NCBI GenBank assembly: GCA_039931775.1
Contig: JBDTRG010000183.1
Span: 1-64,000, forward strand
Direction of reading: 5' to 3'
Source of the DNA: CAIWHR01 sp039931775
GTDB taxonomy: Bacteria; Pseudomonadota; Gammaproteobacteria; Burkholderiales; Casimicrobiaceae
DNA length: 64,000 nt
Of the stretch, positions 34,852 to 44,387 are shown piece after piece. Every line of letters starts with the position of its first letter. The stretch's first letter is position 1. The notes below the pieces were generated by a model. The model saw nothing but the letters and a program-made list of their open reading frames with translations, did no database searches and was not told where the DNA came from. A program made the translations under genes and the position numbers.

Positions 34852-35150
34852 CCGGCGTCAAGCGCCGCGACGGACGCGATCAGGTCGAGGTGGGCTTCCA
34901 TCATCACGACCTGCGGCCGCAGGTTGCGGATCCGCGCGGCGGCGTCTCCGGCGCCCGTTGCTCGCCCGGCGGCGAGGAGCCATGCCGCGACGATCGTCGC
35001 GCTGCGCGACTACCCGAGTGCGCAACACACGAGCGCGCGATCTGCCGGGCGCCGCCGTTCGATCGCCTGTACGGCCGCGCGAATCGTCTCGGAATCGGGC
35101 ACCCGTGACGATGTCGACGAAATGATGTTGCCAGGTGGTCAGCACCGACG
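34848..35150 (-). pseudogene. Remnant of dual-specificity phosphatase (PAP2/DSP type)
   Basis: Reading the minus strand, the frame ending in TAG at 34848 gives PDSETIRAAVQAIERR, ALVCCALG, an in-frame TAG at 35010-35012, then SRSATIVAAWLLAAGRA. VCCALGYSRSA is the phosphatase loop of dual-specificity phosphatases fused to PAP2 domains; here the Tyr codon has become amber. A frameshift lies about 25 codons upstream, where VDIVT-like coding continues in another phase. Nothing of the N-terminal part remains, so it is non-functional. Confidence 0.7.
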
Positions 35151-35194
35151 CGCGCCGATTTATGTACTGATGCGATTCCTCGGCCGGCGCCGCG

Positions 35195-37930
35195 TCACTT
35201 CGCCTTGAAATCGCCGGCGAACGACCACGCGAACCCGCCCGGTTTCACGTACTTGCGCAGCGCGGCGTTCGCGTCGGCGACGCTGACCGCTCCGAGCCCG
35301 GCGTCGGTCTTCGCGGCGTAGTCCCACGTGCGCCCGAGATAGGCCTGTGTCGCCAGCGCGCCGGTCAGCGCGCCATCCTGCGCGCGCCCGATCCGCCGCG
35401 CCTGCAGCAGCGCGAGTTTCGCGCTCGCGACCTCCGCCTCGGTGAACCCGTCCTTCAGCGCGCGCGCCATCTCCTCGTTGATCCCGGTGGTGACGCGGGC
35501 GCGATTTTCGGGCGCGAAGATCGCATACAGGTACATCGGCGTGTTCGCCTCGAAGCTTGAAACGGACAGCCACGTCTGGATCGCATAGCTCAGGCCCTCG
35601 CGTTCGCGGACGCGGTCGGGAATTCGCGATTCCGGCGACGCGCCGAGGATCTTGTCCACCACCAGCAGCGCCGGCATCTCCGGGTTGAGGTCGTTGATCG
35701 GCAACGGCAGGCGGCCCATCAGCGTGGCGTTGGCCTTGTCGGGCGTGGTCGCGGTCAGTACGGTGGGTGCCGGCGGCCGATAGGGGTTGGGCACCCGCGC
35801 GTAGGCGGTCGGACTCTTCCACGCGCCAAACAATTCGGCCGCGAGCGCGCGCATCTCGCCCGGATCGAAATCGCCGACGATGGCGAGCTCGGAGTTCGCG
35901 CCACCGACGAATCGCGCATGAAACGCCTTCACCTGATCCAGCGTGGCGGCGCTGATCTCCGCCATCTCCTCGTCGAAGGCCGGAACGTACCGGACGTCAC
36001 CCTTGACGTAGGGATTGTTCCAGCGCTCGAGCGCTCGCTCGGAAATGCTTTCCGGATCGGAGCGCTGTTCGTCGAGCGAGGCAAGGCGCTCGCGCTTCAG
36101 CTTCTCGAATTCCGCGGCCGGGAATGCCGGATCGCGCAGCACCTCGGACGCGAGGCGCAGCAGGTCGGGCAGATGGGGGCGCAGCGTCTCGCCGTGGGCT
36201 GCGGCCTCGGTCTCGCCGCCGCCGATCGAAAGCTTCGCGCGAAGCTGGTCGAGTGCGTCTTCGAATCCCTGGCGATCGCGCTTCTTCGTGCCGAGGGAAA
36301 GCATCGCAATCGCGAGTCCGCCGCGCGGGGTCATGCCCTTCAACGACGTCTCGTCGCCGTAGTGCAGGCGAAGTTGGAACTGCACGGTCCCGCCTCGGGT
36401 TTTCTTCGGCAGCAGTGCGACCTTCATTCCGTTGGGCAGCGCGAATCGCTGGGTGCGCACCTCCAGATTTCCCGGCGTCGGGTCGAAAGACTCGCCGGCG
36501 GATACACCCGGATCTCCCTTGTAGTCCTTCACCATCGCCGCGAGGTCGACCGTGCCGGGCGCTGGCGCCCGATCCGGCTTCGCGTCGGGGATGAAGAGTC
36601 CGATCGTCCGGTTCGACGGCTTCAGGAAGTCGAGAGCGACGCGCTGCACGTCGGCCGCGCTCACCTTGCGCCAGCGATCGCGCTGCAGGAAAAAGAGTCG
36701 CCAGTCGCCGAGGGCGATCGACTCCGAAATCGCGACGCCGAGGCGCTGCGGGTCGTTGAACGTCTCGTCGAAGCGCCGAAGCGCCTTCGCGCGCACGCGG
36801 TCGACCTCCGCGTCGCTGACGGGATTGGCGCGAATCCCTTCGACGGTGGCGACGAGCGCGTCGCGCGCCGCGTCGATCGAATCGCCCAGAGACACTTGCG
36901 CCCAGAAGATGATGTCGCCCGGGTCGGCGAGCCCGAGCGCCAGCACTTCGACGCCGCTCGCCTTCTTGGTATCCACCAGCGCCTTGTACAGCCGACCCGC
37001 CGGCTCGACGGTCATCACCTCGCCCAGCGCGCGTACCGCAACGGCGTCCGGATGCGCGCCGCGCACCGTGTGGTACGACGCGGCGACGAACTGCGACCCG
37101 CCGACGCGGCGAACGGTGACCGCGCGCTCTCCGTCCTGCACCGGCTCCTCGGTGTACAGAAGCGGCAGCTTGCGCGTCGGCCGCGGGATCGGGCCGAAGA
37201 CCTTGGCGATCTGCCCGAGCGTTCGTTCCGGGTCGAAATGACCGGCGACGATCAGCACCGCGTTGTCCGGCTGGTAGTGGAGCCGGTAGAAAGCCTGCAG
37301 CCGGCCGATATCGACGTTCTCGATGTCCGAGCGCGCGCCGATCGCCGTATGGCCGTAGTTGTGCCAGTCGTACGACGTCGCCTGCATCCGGCCCCAGAGA
37401 ACCTGCTGCGGATTGTTCTCGCCGCTCTCGAACTCGTTGCGCACCACGGTCATTTCGGTGTCGAGGTCCTTTCGCGCGATGAAGGCGTTGACCATGCGGT
37501 CGGCTTCCATGGCGAGCGCCCAATCGAGGTTCTCGTCGGAGGCGGTGAAGGTCTCGTAGTAGTTCGTGCGATCGAACGACGTCGAGCCGTTGAATCGCAT
37601 CCCGCGCCGGCCGAGTTCCTGGAAGATGTTCTCCCTCGTGGGCGTCCCCTTGAACATCAGATGCTCGAGGAGGTGCGCCATCCCGGTCTCGCCGTAGTTC
37701 TCCTGGCGCGACCCGACGAGGTAGGTGACGTTGACGGTGGCCGTCGGTTTCGACGCGTCCGGGAAAAGCAGGATCCGCAGGCCGTTGCCGAGCGTGTACT
37801 CGGTGATACCTTCGATCGATGGTCCCTGCGTGACGCCCGCCGGCAGCGCGGCGCCCGCGCCGAGGGTGAAAAGCGCGGCGAAGGTCGAGGCGATGAAGCG
37901 CGCAATCGTTCGGTGCATGGGAAATATCAT
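35195..37930 (-). CDS. M16-family zinc peptidase, two-domain exported form
   Basis: A 911-aa protein. A signal peptide occupies residues 1-28. The first peptidase half has the inverted zinc motif HLLEH (His86, Glu89, His90), with the distal Glu in TVVRNEFESGENNP. The second half (about 500-900) is the inactive partner (VRTQRFALPNGMKVALLPKKTRGG), as in pitrilysin-like enzymes that close around peptides. It likely acts in the periplasm on peptides or signal sequences. Length and layout are normal for the family. The start may be the second Met (37918). Confidence 0.92.
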   Translation of the reverse strand: MIFPMHRTIARFIASTFAALFTLGAGAALPAGVTQGPSIEGITEYTLGNGLRILLFPDASKPTATVNVTYLVGSRQENYGETGMAHLLEHLMFKGTPTRENIFQELGRRGMRFNGSTSFDRTNYYETFTASDENLDWALAMEADRMVNAFIARKDLDTEMTVVRNEFESGENNPQQVLWGRMQATSYDWHNYGHTAIGARSDIENVDIGRLQAFYRLHYQPDNAVLIVAGHFDPERTLGQIAKVFGPIPRPTRKLPLLYTEEPVQDGERAVTVRRVGGSQFVAASYHTVRGAHPDAVAVRALGEVMTVEPAGRLYKALVDTKKASGVEVLALGLADPGDIIFWAQVSLGDSIDAARDALVATVEGIRANPVSDAEVDRVRAKALRRFDETFNDPQRLGVAISESIALGDWRLFFLQRDRWRKVSAADVQRVALDFLKPSNRTIGLFIPDAKPDRAPAPGTVDLAAMVKDYKGDPGVSAGESFDPTPGNLEVRTQRFALPNGMKVALLPKKTRGGTVQFQLRLHYGDETSLKGMTPRGGLAIAMLSLGTKKRDRQGFEDALDQLRAKLSIGGGETEAAAHGETLRPHLPDLLRLASEVLRDPAFPAAEFEKLKRERLASLDEQRSDPESISERALERWNNPYVKGDVRYVPAFDEEMAEISAATLDQVKAFHARFVGGANSELAIVGDFDPGEMRALAAELFGAWKSPTAYARVPNPYRPPAPTVLTATTPDKANATLMGRLPLPINDLNPEMPALLVVDKILGASPESRIPDRVREREGLSYAIQTWLSVSSFEANTPMYLYAIFAPENRARVTTGINEEMARALKDGFTEAEVASAKLALLQARRIGRAQDGALTGALATQAYLGRTWDYAAKTDAGLGAVSVADANAALRKYVKPGGFAWSFAGDFKAK

Positions 37931-38002
37931 GTGCGTGTCGTTTTCGGAAATACAAGGAGTCGGGTGAGTATAGCCGCGCCTGGCGCGGGTCGCGCTGCCA
38001 AG

Positions 38003-38023
38003 TTGACGTTAACGTAAACGTAA
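38003..38023. promoter_or_regulatory. ACGT-repeat operator, LiuR-like, upstream of icmF
   Basis: Three ACGT cores occur at 6-bp spacing in ACGTTAACGTAAACGT (38006-38021), preceded by TT to give a TTGACG -35-like box at 38003-38008. MerR-family regulators of branched-chain amino acid and acyl-CoA catabolism (LiuR) recognise closely similar sites, from memory of published motifs. It lies about 100 bases before the icmF start, between divergent genes. Confidence 0.5.
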
Positions 38024-38120
38024 TGTAGGGTGCGTGACCGGGACCCGGGCCGGGTTCCCGGGGTAAGCTTTCCATTTTGCCGCGGCGCGCACGCGTTCCG
38101 CGGTCAGGGAGGGGCACGCA

Positions 38121-41100
38121 ATGAACGACGCCAGCCGTCCGCCGCTCGTCTACAAGCCGCAGAACAAGGTGCGCTTCGTCACCGCGGCGTCGCTTTTCGA
38201 CGGGCACGATGCGTCGATCAACATCATGCGGCGGATCCTGCAGGCGTCCGGCTGCGAGGTGATCCACCTCGGCCACAACCGGTCGGTCGACGAGATCGTC
38301 AACTGCGCGATCCAGGAGGATGCCCACGGCATCGCGATCTCGTCGTACCAGGGCGGGCACGTCGAATTCTTCAAGTACATGCTCGATCTTCTGCGCGAGC
38401 GCGGCGCGCCGCATATCAAGGTCTTCGGCGGCGGCGGCGGCGTGATCATCGCCGACGAGATCCGGGAGCTCCACGCCTACGGTGTCACGCGGATCTTCAC
38501 GCCCGAGGACGGGCAGAAGCTCGGACTGCAGGGAATGATCAGCGAGATCGTTGCGGCCTGTGATGTCGACCTCGCGCACGACCTGCCGGCCGACGCGACC
38601 GCGCTCGTCACCGGGAGCCACCATGCCCGCACGCGGGCGCTCGCCCGGCTCATCACCGGCCTCGAAGCAGGTGCGGTGCCTGCCAAGACGCGCGATGTGC
38701 TGCTCGCCACTGCGGCGAAAGCAAAGGCGCCCACGCTCGGGGTCACCGGAACGGGTGGCGCCGGCAAGAGCTCGCTCACCGACGAGATCGTCCGCCGCTT
38801 TCGCCTCGACCAGCAGGACCGGCTGCGGATCGCGATCATTTCGATCGACCCGTCGCGACGCAAGTCCGGTGGAGCGCTCCTCGGCGACCGCATCCGGATG
38901 AACGCGATCGAGCACCCGAATCTCTACATGCGCTCGCTGGCGACGCGCGACGCTGGCAGCGAGGTGAGCCGTGCGCTGCCCGACGTGATCGCCGCGTGCA
39001 AGGTCGCGGGCTTCGACCTCGTGATCGTCGAGACGTCCGGCATCGGCCAGGGCGACGCGGCGATCGCGCCGCTCGTCGACGTGTCGCTTTACGTGATGAC
39101 GCCCGAGTTCGGTGCCGCGTCGCAGCTCGAGAAGATCGACATGCTGGACTTCGCCGATTTCGTCGCGATCAACAAGTTCGACCGCAAGGGCGCCCAAGAT
39201 GCGCTGCGCGATGTGCGCAAGCAGGTTCAGCGCAATCGCGAGCTCTTCGACGTCGCGCCGGACGAGATGCCGGTGTTCGGCACGATGGCGGCGCGTTTCA
39301 ACGACGACGGGGTGACCGCGCTGTATCAGGCCGTCGCAGCCAAGCTCGCCGACCAAGGCTTGCGGCTCGCGTCCGGGAAGCTGCCGCACACCGCGACGCG
39401 GCACTCGACGTCGCAAATCGTCATCGTTCCGTCGGCGCGCGTTCGTTATCTGGCGGAGATCGCCGAGGTGGTGCGCCAGTATCACCATTGGTCGACAGAC
39501 CAATCCCGGATCGCGCGGGAGCGGCAGCAATTGACGGCCGCGAAAGCGATGTTGCTCGCGTCGCCGTCATTCCCGCGAACGCGGGAATCCGGCGCCGTTG
39601 CCGATGCCGCGAAGCCACCGGGTCCCCGCGAGCGCGGGGACGTCGTCGTCGAGGACATCGACGCCCTCATCGCCGATCGCGACGCGAAGCTCGACGCCCG
39701 TGCGAGAAAGCTTCTCGACATGTGGCCGAAGACGAGGGCCGCCTACGCCGGCGACGAGTACGTCGTGAAGATCCGCGACAAGGAAATCCGCACCGCGCTC
39801 ACGACGACATCGCTGTCGGGAACGAAGGTCCGCAAGGTTGCGCTGCCGTCGTTCGAGGACGACGGCGAGATCCTGCGCTGGCAGTTGAAGGAGAACGTGC
39901 CCGGCAGCTTCCCCTTCACGGCCGGCGTGTTCGCGTTCAAGCGCGAGAACGAGGACCCGACGCGGATGTTCGCCGGCGAGGGCGACGCGTTTCGCACCAA
40001 CCGCCGCTTCCATCTGCTCGCCGACGGCATGCCGGCGAAACGGCTGTCGACGGCGTTCGATTCGGTCACGCTGTACGGCAACGATCCCGACCGTCGCCCC
40101 GACATCTACGGCAAGGTCGGCAACTCGGGCGTGTCGATCGCTACCCTCGACGACATGAAGGTGCTCTACTCGGGCTTCGACCTGTGCGACCCCGCCACGT
40201 CGGTGTCGATGACGATCAACGGCCCCGCGCCGACGATCCTCGCGATGTTCGTCAACACGGCGATCGACCAGCAGATCGACAAGTTCCGGAAAGACAACGG
40301 GCGCGATCCGACCGACGACGAGGACGAGAAGATCCGCGGATGGACGCTCACCTCCGTGCGCGGCACCGTGCAGGCCGACATCCTGAAGGAGGACCAGGGC
40401 CAGAACACGTGCATTTTCTCGACGGAGTTTTCGCTCAAGGTGATGGGCGACATGCAGGAATACTTCGTCCGCAACGACATCCGAAATTTCTACTCGGTGT
40501 CGATCTCCGGCTATCACATCGCGGAGGCCGGTGCGAACCCGATCTCGCAACTCGCGTTCACGCTGTCAAACGGATTCACGTTCGTCGAAGCGTACCTGGC
40601 ACGGGGCATGCGCATCGACGATTTCGCGCCGAACCTGTCGTTCTTCTTCAGCTACGGGATGGACCCCGAGTACGCGGTGATCGGCCGCGTCGCGCGGCGC
40701 ATCTGGGCGGTCGCGATGAAACAGCGCTACGGCGCGAACGAGCGCTCGCAGAAGCTCAAGTTCCACTCGCAGACTTCGGGCCGGTCGCTGCATGCGCAGG
40801 AGATCTCGTTCAACGACATCCGCACCACGCTGCAGGCGCTGATCTCTACCTACGACAACACCAACTCGCTGCACACCAACGCCTACGACGAGGCGATCAC
40901 CACGCCGACCGAGGAGAGCGTGCGCCGCGCGATGGCGATCCAGCTCATCATCAACCGAGAATGGGGATTGGGCAAGAACGAAAATCCGAACCAGGGGAGC
41001 TTCATCGTCGACGAGTTGACCGACCTCGTCGAGGAGGCGGTGCTGCGCGAGTTCGAGGCGATCTCCGAGCGCGGCGGCGTGCTGGGCGCGATGGAGACGG

Positions 41101-41459
41101 GCTACCAGCGGGGCAAGATCCAGGAAGAGTCGATGTACTACGAGCACCGCAAGCACGACGGAACCTACCCGATCGTCGGCGTCAACACGTTCCGCAGTCC
41201 GCACGCCGACGAGGCGCCGAAGGCGATCACGCTCGCGCGCTCGTCGACCGAGGAGAAGGAGTCGCAGTTGGCGCGGCTCGCCGACTTCCACGCGCGCCAC
41301 GCGGCCGAAGCGCCGGCGGCGATCGCGAGGCTGAAAGGGGTCGTCATCGACAACGGCAACGTCTTCTCCGAGCTCGTCAACGGCGTGCGCGTCTGCTCGC
41401 TCGGCCAGATCACGAATGCGCTGTTCGAAGTGGGAGGGCAGTATCGGCGGAGCATGTAG
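38121..41459 (+). CDS. icmF: Fused isobutyryl-CoA mutase (IcmF)
   Basis: A 1112-aa adenosylcobalamin enzyme with GGGAGGGG before the ATG. Domain order is that of IcmF: B12-binding (1-150, DGHD near 27 with the cobalt-ligand His), MeaB-like G-protein chaperone (about 190-430, P-loop VTGTGGAGKSS near 208, NKFDRKG base motif), linker, and the mutase TIM barrel (about 540-1112). It interconverts isobutyryl-CoA and butyryl-CoA, and in some members other acyl-CoAs. Substrate residues were not assigned. The linker contains an in-frame palindromic repeat (about residues 482-507, SFPRTRESG) foreign to the family. The upstream ACGT box suggests control by a LiuR-like regulator. Confidence 0.95.
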   Translation: MNDASRPPLVYKPQNKVRFVTAASLFDGHDASINIMRRILQASGCEVIHLGHNRSVDEIVNCAIQEDAHGIAISSYQGGHVEFFKYMLDLLRERGAPHIKVFGGGGGVIIADEIRELHAYGVTRIFTPEDGQKLGLQGMISEIVAACDVDLAHDLPADATALVTGSHHARTRALARLITGLEAGAVPAKTRDVLLATAAKAKAPTLGVTGTGGAGKSSLTDEIVRRFRLDQQDRLRIAIISIDPSRRKSGGALLGDRIRMNAIEHPNLYMRSLATRDAGSEVSRALPDVIAACKVAGFDLVIVETSGIGQGDAAIAPLVDVSLYVMTPEFGAASQLEKIDMLDFADFVAINKFDRKGAQDALRDVRKQVQRNRELFDVAPDEMPVFGTMAARFNDDGVTALYQAVAAKLADQGLRLASGKLPHTATRHSTSQIVIVPSARVRYLAEIAEVVRQYHHWSTDQSRIARERQQLTAAKAMLLASPSFPRTRESGAVADAAKPPGPRERGDVVVEDIDALIADRDAKLDARARKLLDMWPKTRAAYAGDEYVVKIRDKEIRTALTTTSLSGTKVRKVALPSFEDDGEILRWQLKENVPGSFPFTAGVFAFKRENEDPTRMFAGEGDAFRTNRRFHLLADGMPAKRLSTAFDSVTLYGNDPDRRPDIYGKVGNSGVSIATLDDMKVLYSGFDLCDPATSVSMTINGPAPTILAMFVNTAIDQQIDKFRKDNGRDPTDDEDEKIRGWTLTSVRGTVQADILKEDQGQNTCIFSTEFSLKVMGDMQEYFVRNDIRNFYSVSISGYHIAEAGANPISQLAFTLSNGFTFVEAYLARGMRIDDFAPNLSFFFSYGMDPEYAVIGRVARRIWAVAMKQRYGANERSQKLKFHSQTSGRSLHAQEISFNDIRTTLQALISTYDNTNSLHTNAYDEAITTPTEESVRRAMAIQLIINREWGLGKNENPNQGSFIVDELTDLVEEAVLREFEAISERGGVLGAMETGYQRGKIQEESMYYEHRKHDGTYPIVGVNTFRSPHADEAPKAITLARSSTEEKESQLARLADFHARHAAEAPAAIARLKGVVIDNGNVFSELVNGVRVCSLGQITNALFEVGGQYRRSM
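39567..39641. repeat. REP-like double palindrome inserted in frame in icmF
   Basis: Two perfect hairpins: ATTCCCGCG-AA-CGCGGGAAT (39569-39588) and GTCCCCGCG-AG-CGCGGGGAC (39622-39641), 33 bases apart. The first encodes SFPRTRESG on the plus strand and IPAFAGMT on the minus strand, the hallmark peptides of a dispersed palindromic repeat family in many proteobacteria, normally intergenic. Here it leaves the reading frame open. Confidence 0.8.
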
Positions 41460-41498
41460 CGGGACCGGGGATGGATCGACGGTGATGGCGGGTCGCGA

Positions 41499-43694
41499 AT
41501 GACCGGCGAAACCACGTCGACGCCCGAGCGTGCGCCGGAGAAGGCGCCGGTCCTCGACATCGGCATCGGCGACCCCGAGGCGCCTGCCAGCGCGATACCC
41601 AACATCATCGCGCAGCTGGTCGAGACCGAGACGTGGCGCAACGCCACCACCGTTCTGGCCGGAGCGCTGCTCATAGGGCTCGGGTACTGGACCTACAACG
41701 GCGTTCGCGATTCGATCGTGGAAACGCGGATGAAAACCCTTGAGGCGCTTCTCGGTACCATCGTGAAGGGGCTCGACGTCTGGGTCGGCGAACACCGGAC
41801 CGAGGCGGTGCGCCTGGGCCGCGATCCGGTCGTCGTGGAGCGCGCGGCGCGCCTCGCGGCGGATACGCACAACCGAGGCGCCGCGCCGGGAAGATGCACC
41901 GCCGAAGCGGAAGACCTCGGACGCATCCTCCAATCGTCGCTCGTCACCAAGGGTGTCGTCGCGTTCCGGATCGTCGACCGCGCGGGAATCGTCCTCGCAT
42001 CGAAGGATCCGACGCTGTGCGGACAGCGCCTTCGCTCGGCGCCGTTTCGGCAACGGCTCGACCTCGCGCTCGACGGAGTTCCGCAGTTCGTGCGACCCTA
42101 CCCCGATCCCGAGCTTTCGTTCCGGGAACCCTCGGCGCAACCGCGTCCGGTCACCTGGTTCCTGGCGCCGATTCGCGGCGGCAATGGCCCGCCGGTCGCC
42201 GCGCTGGCAATGGGTGTCGAGGCCGATCGCGAGCTCACGACGATCTTCTCGGCCGCTCGTTCCGGCGCAACCGCCGAGGCCTTCGCCTTCTCGGACGACG
42301 GCCTGATGCTGACGCCGTCACGCTTCGCCGATGAAATGGTGGCCGCCGGTGTGCTTGCAGGTTCGGCGGACGGGACCTCGGTGTTCATGGTTCCCGTGCG
42401 CGACCCCGGGGGCGATCTGCTCTCCGGCTACGCCCCGACGCTCGAAGCCGCCGCTCGCCCGCTCACGCAGGCCGCCGCCTTGGCGGTCGCCGCCCGGGGC
42501 AAGGCAGACGAGTCCGATTGGCGCGGTGCCGTTGCCACGTCCTACCGCAGTTACCGAGGCACCGAAGCCATCGGCGTCTGGCGCTGGCTCCCGAACTACG
42601 ACATGGGCGTCATCGCGGAAATCGCCGCCTCCGAGGCTCTCGCGCCGCTTCGCTACTTCTGGATCAGCATCGCGGTGATCGGCGGCTTCATCGTGGTGTC
42701 GCTCGGCGCCGCGTTCACGTCGGCGATATCGCTCGGCCGGCTGCAGCGCCAGTTCGGGCGGCTGCAGCGCCTCGGCTCATACACGCTGGAGCGCCAGATC
42801 AGCGAAGGCGGCATGGCGTCGATCTACCTGGCGCGGCATGCGCTGTTGAAGCGTCCGACCGCGATCAAGATCCTGAAGAAGCACGTTGCAACCGACGAGT
42901 TCGTGCATCGCTTCGAGCGCGAGGTGCAGATCGCGAGCCAGCTGTTGCACCCCAATACGGTGCGCATCTACGACTTCGGGCGGACCCGCGAGGGCCAGCC
43001 GTATTACGTGATGGAGTACCTGGACGGCGTGACGCTCGCCGAGCTCGTCGCGCATTCCGGGCCGGTGCCGCCAGGTCGCGTAATCCACATCCTGCGGCAG
43101 GTTGGCGCCGCGCTGCGCGAGGCGCACGAGCACGGGATGATCCACCGCGATGTCAAGCCGGAGAACGTGATGCTTTGCCGGCGCGGCGAGGACGACGTGG
43201 TCAAGCTGCTCGACTTCGGCCTCGTCAAGAACCTCGAGCGTGCGCAGACACGCGACATCACGAAACAGATCAAGATACTGGGAACGCCGCGATACATGGC
43301 GCCCGAGCGCATCCTGAACCCCGCCGACGTCGACGCGCGCTCCGACATCTATGCGCTCGGTGCCGTCGGTTATTACCTGCTCGCCGGAAAGCCGATCTTC
43401 GACGGCGACGATAACCTCGACATCTCGAACCAGGTGCTGCATGCGCCTGCGCCGCGAGTGTCAGCAAGCGTCGCCGGAGTTCCGGAGGGACTCGACGCGC
43501 TCATCAATGCATGCCTCGAGAAGGACCGCGCGCGGCGGCCGCAGACGATGGACTCGGTCATCGAGGCGCTCGATCGCCTGGCGAGCCCCCTTGCGTGGAC
43601 GCAGGTCGACGCGGTGGCGTGGTGGGCGAGCTATCGCGGGAGCCGCGACTCGGGCACGACGGTCCGCGACGTTCGGTCCCCTGTCGAACCGTAG
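41499..43694 (+). CDS. Transmembrane Ser/Thr protein kinase with N-terminal sensor domain
   Basis: A 731-aa protein. The order is: a cytoplasmic N-terminus, TM1 (about 50-68), a periplasmic Cache-like sensor (about 70-385, with TWFLAPIRGGNGPPVAALAMGVE), TM2 (about 387-410), and a Hanks-type kinase (425-710). Kinase motifs: ISEGGMASIYLARH (glycine loop), AIKILKK (Lys), HRDVKPENVM, DFGLVK and GTPRYMAPE. All catalytic residues are present. The order is the reverse of PknB-type kinases: the sensor comes first and the kinase is C-terminal, as in chemoreceptor-like sensors. Targets unknown. It starts 39 bases after icmF on the same strand. Confidence 0.9.
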   Translation: MTGETTSTPERAPEKAPVLDIGIGDPEAPASAIPNIIAQLVETETWRNATTVLAGALLIGLGYWTYNGVRDSIVETRMKTLEALLGTIVKGLDVWVGEHRTEAVRLGRDPVVVERAARLAADTHNRGAAPGRCTAEAEDLGRILQSSLVTKGVVAFRIVDRAGIVLASKDPTLCGQRLRSAPFRQRLDLALDGVPQFVRPYPDPELSFREPSAQPRPVTWFLAPIRGGNGPPVAALAMGVEADRELTTIFSAARSGATAEAFAFSDDGLMLTPSRFADEMVAAGVLAGSADGTSVFMVPVRDPGGDLLSGYAPTLEAAARPLTQAAALAVAARGKADESDWRGAVATSYRSYRGTEAIGVWRWLPNYDMGVIAEIAASEALAPLRYFWISIAVIGGFIVVSLGAAFTSAISLGRLQRQFGRLQRLGSYTLERQISEGGMASIYLARHALLKRPTAIKILKKHVATDEFVHRFEREVQIASQLLHPNTVRIYDFGRTREGQPYYVMEYLDGVTLAELVAHSGPVPPGRVIHILRQVGAALREAHEHGMIHRDVKPENVMLCRRGEDDVVKLLDFGLVKNLERAQTRDITKQIKILGTPRYMAPERILNPADVDARSDIYALGAVGYYLLAGKPIFDGDDNLDISNQVLHAPAPRVSASVAGVPEGLDALINACLEKDRARRPQTMDSVIEALDRLASPLAWTQVDAVAWWASYRGSRDSGTTVRDVRSPVEP

Positions 43695-43734
43695 GGTCCG
43701 GCGCAACCGGAACCGTTGGCGTCGAGACCCGACG

Positions 43735-44373
43735 TTACTTGCGGCGCTTGCGCCTGGTCTCGTCGTACGCGTGCTGGAACTGCCGGGTCTGCAGGGCGAC
43801 CCCGCGCAACGCGCGGATGACGCCCGCTTCCGTATACGCCCGATTCTTCTTCAGGCCCCCTGGCGGATCGCCCATCGGGATCACGATGTCGGTGTCTTCG
43901 CCATGCAGCCACAAGGCGGCCAGATAGACCGCCGGTACCTTAAGAAGCCGCATCTCGTAATCCGCCTTCGCCACCTTCGGCATGCGCTCGGCGGCGTTCA
44001 GCGCATCGATCGTCGCGTCGGTAAAGGGGCCATGCGTCAGGCCGAGGAATTCGAGCTTGGCGGTCTTGGCGCCGCCCTTGGTGCCACGGGCGGCCGCGCG
44101 TCGGGCACCCACTTCCGCTTCGCCGACCGCCACGTCGTTCTGAACGAGGAGGTAGCGCCAGCCGGTCTGCTTCGCCGCGTCGAGGAGCTTGCCTGCGACA
44201 AGATCGTCGAGTGTGACGACATAGACGGGATGCGGCTCGCTGTGCGAGACCCTCTCGGGATGCAACTCCATGGGCATTCCCTTCGGAACCGCCCTTGCCC
44301 GCACCAAATCCGTGACGTGCGCGGCAAGGAGCGCTGCTCCGCCTCGGGGTGCATTGCGCATGATGATCGCCAT
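43735..44373 (-). CDS. Unknown protein encoded with a papain-like protease
   Basis: A 212-aa protein from the ATG at 44373; the longer frame to 44865 overlaps the protease gene in another phase. It has a mixed alpha/beta composition (YVVTLDDLVAGKLLDAAKQTGWRYLLVQ, AVYLAALWLHGEDTDIVIPMGDPPGG) and a strongly basic C-terminus (RRKRRK). There is no signal peptide or membrane segment. I do not recognise the family. It starts 14 bases after the protease gene ends, so the two are almost surely co-transcribed; it could be a substrate, inhibitor or companion. Confidence 0.75.
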   Translation of the reverse strand: MAIIMRNAPRGGAALLAAHVTDLVRARAVPKGMPMELHPERVSHSEPHPVYVVTLDDLVAGKLLDAAKQTGWRYLLVQNDVAVGEAEVGARRAAARGTKGGAKTAKLEFLGLTHGPFTDATIDALNAAERMPKVAKADYEMRLLKVPAVYLAALWLHGEDTDIVIPMGDPPGGLKKNRAYTEAGVIRALRGVALQTRQFQHAYDETRRKRRK

Positions 44374-44387
44374 GTCCCTTGTCCTCG

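Noticed and set aside
35997..39530. A 1177-aa minus-strand frame spanning the M16 peptidase and icmF
   Set aside because: It overlaps two well-supported genes, is Arg/Asp/Pro-rich and has no domain.
38996..41485. An 829-aa alternative plus-strand frame inside icmF
   Set aside because: Arg-rich shadow of the GC-rich icmF gene, whose own frame carries all IcmF motifs.
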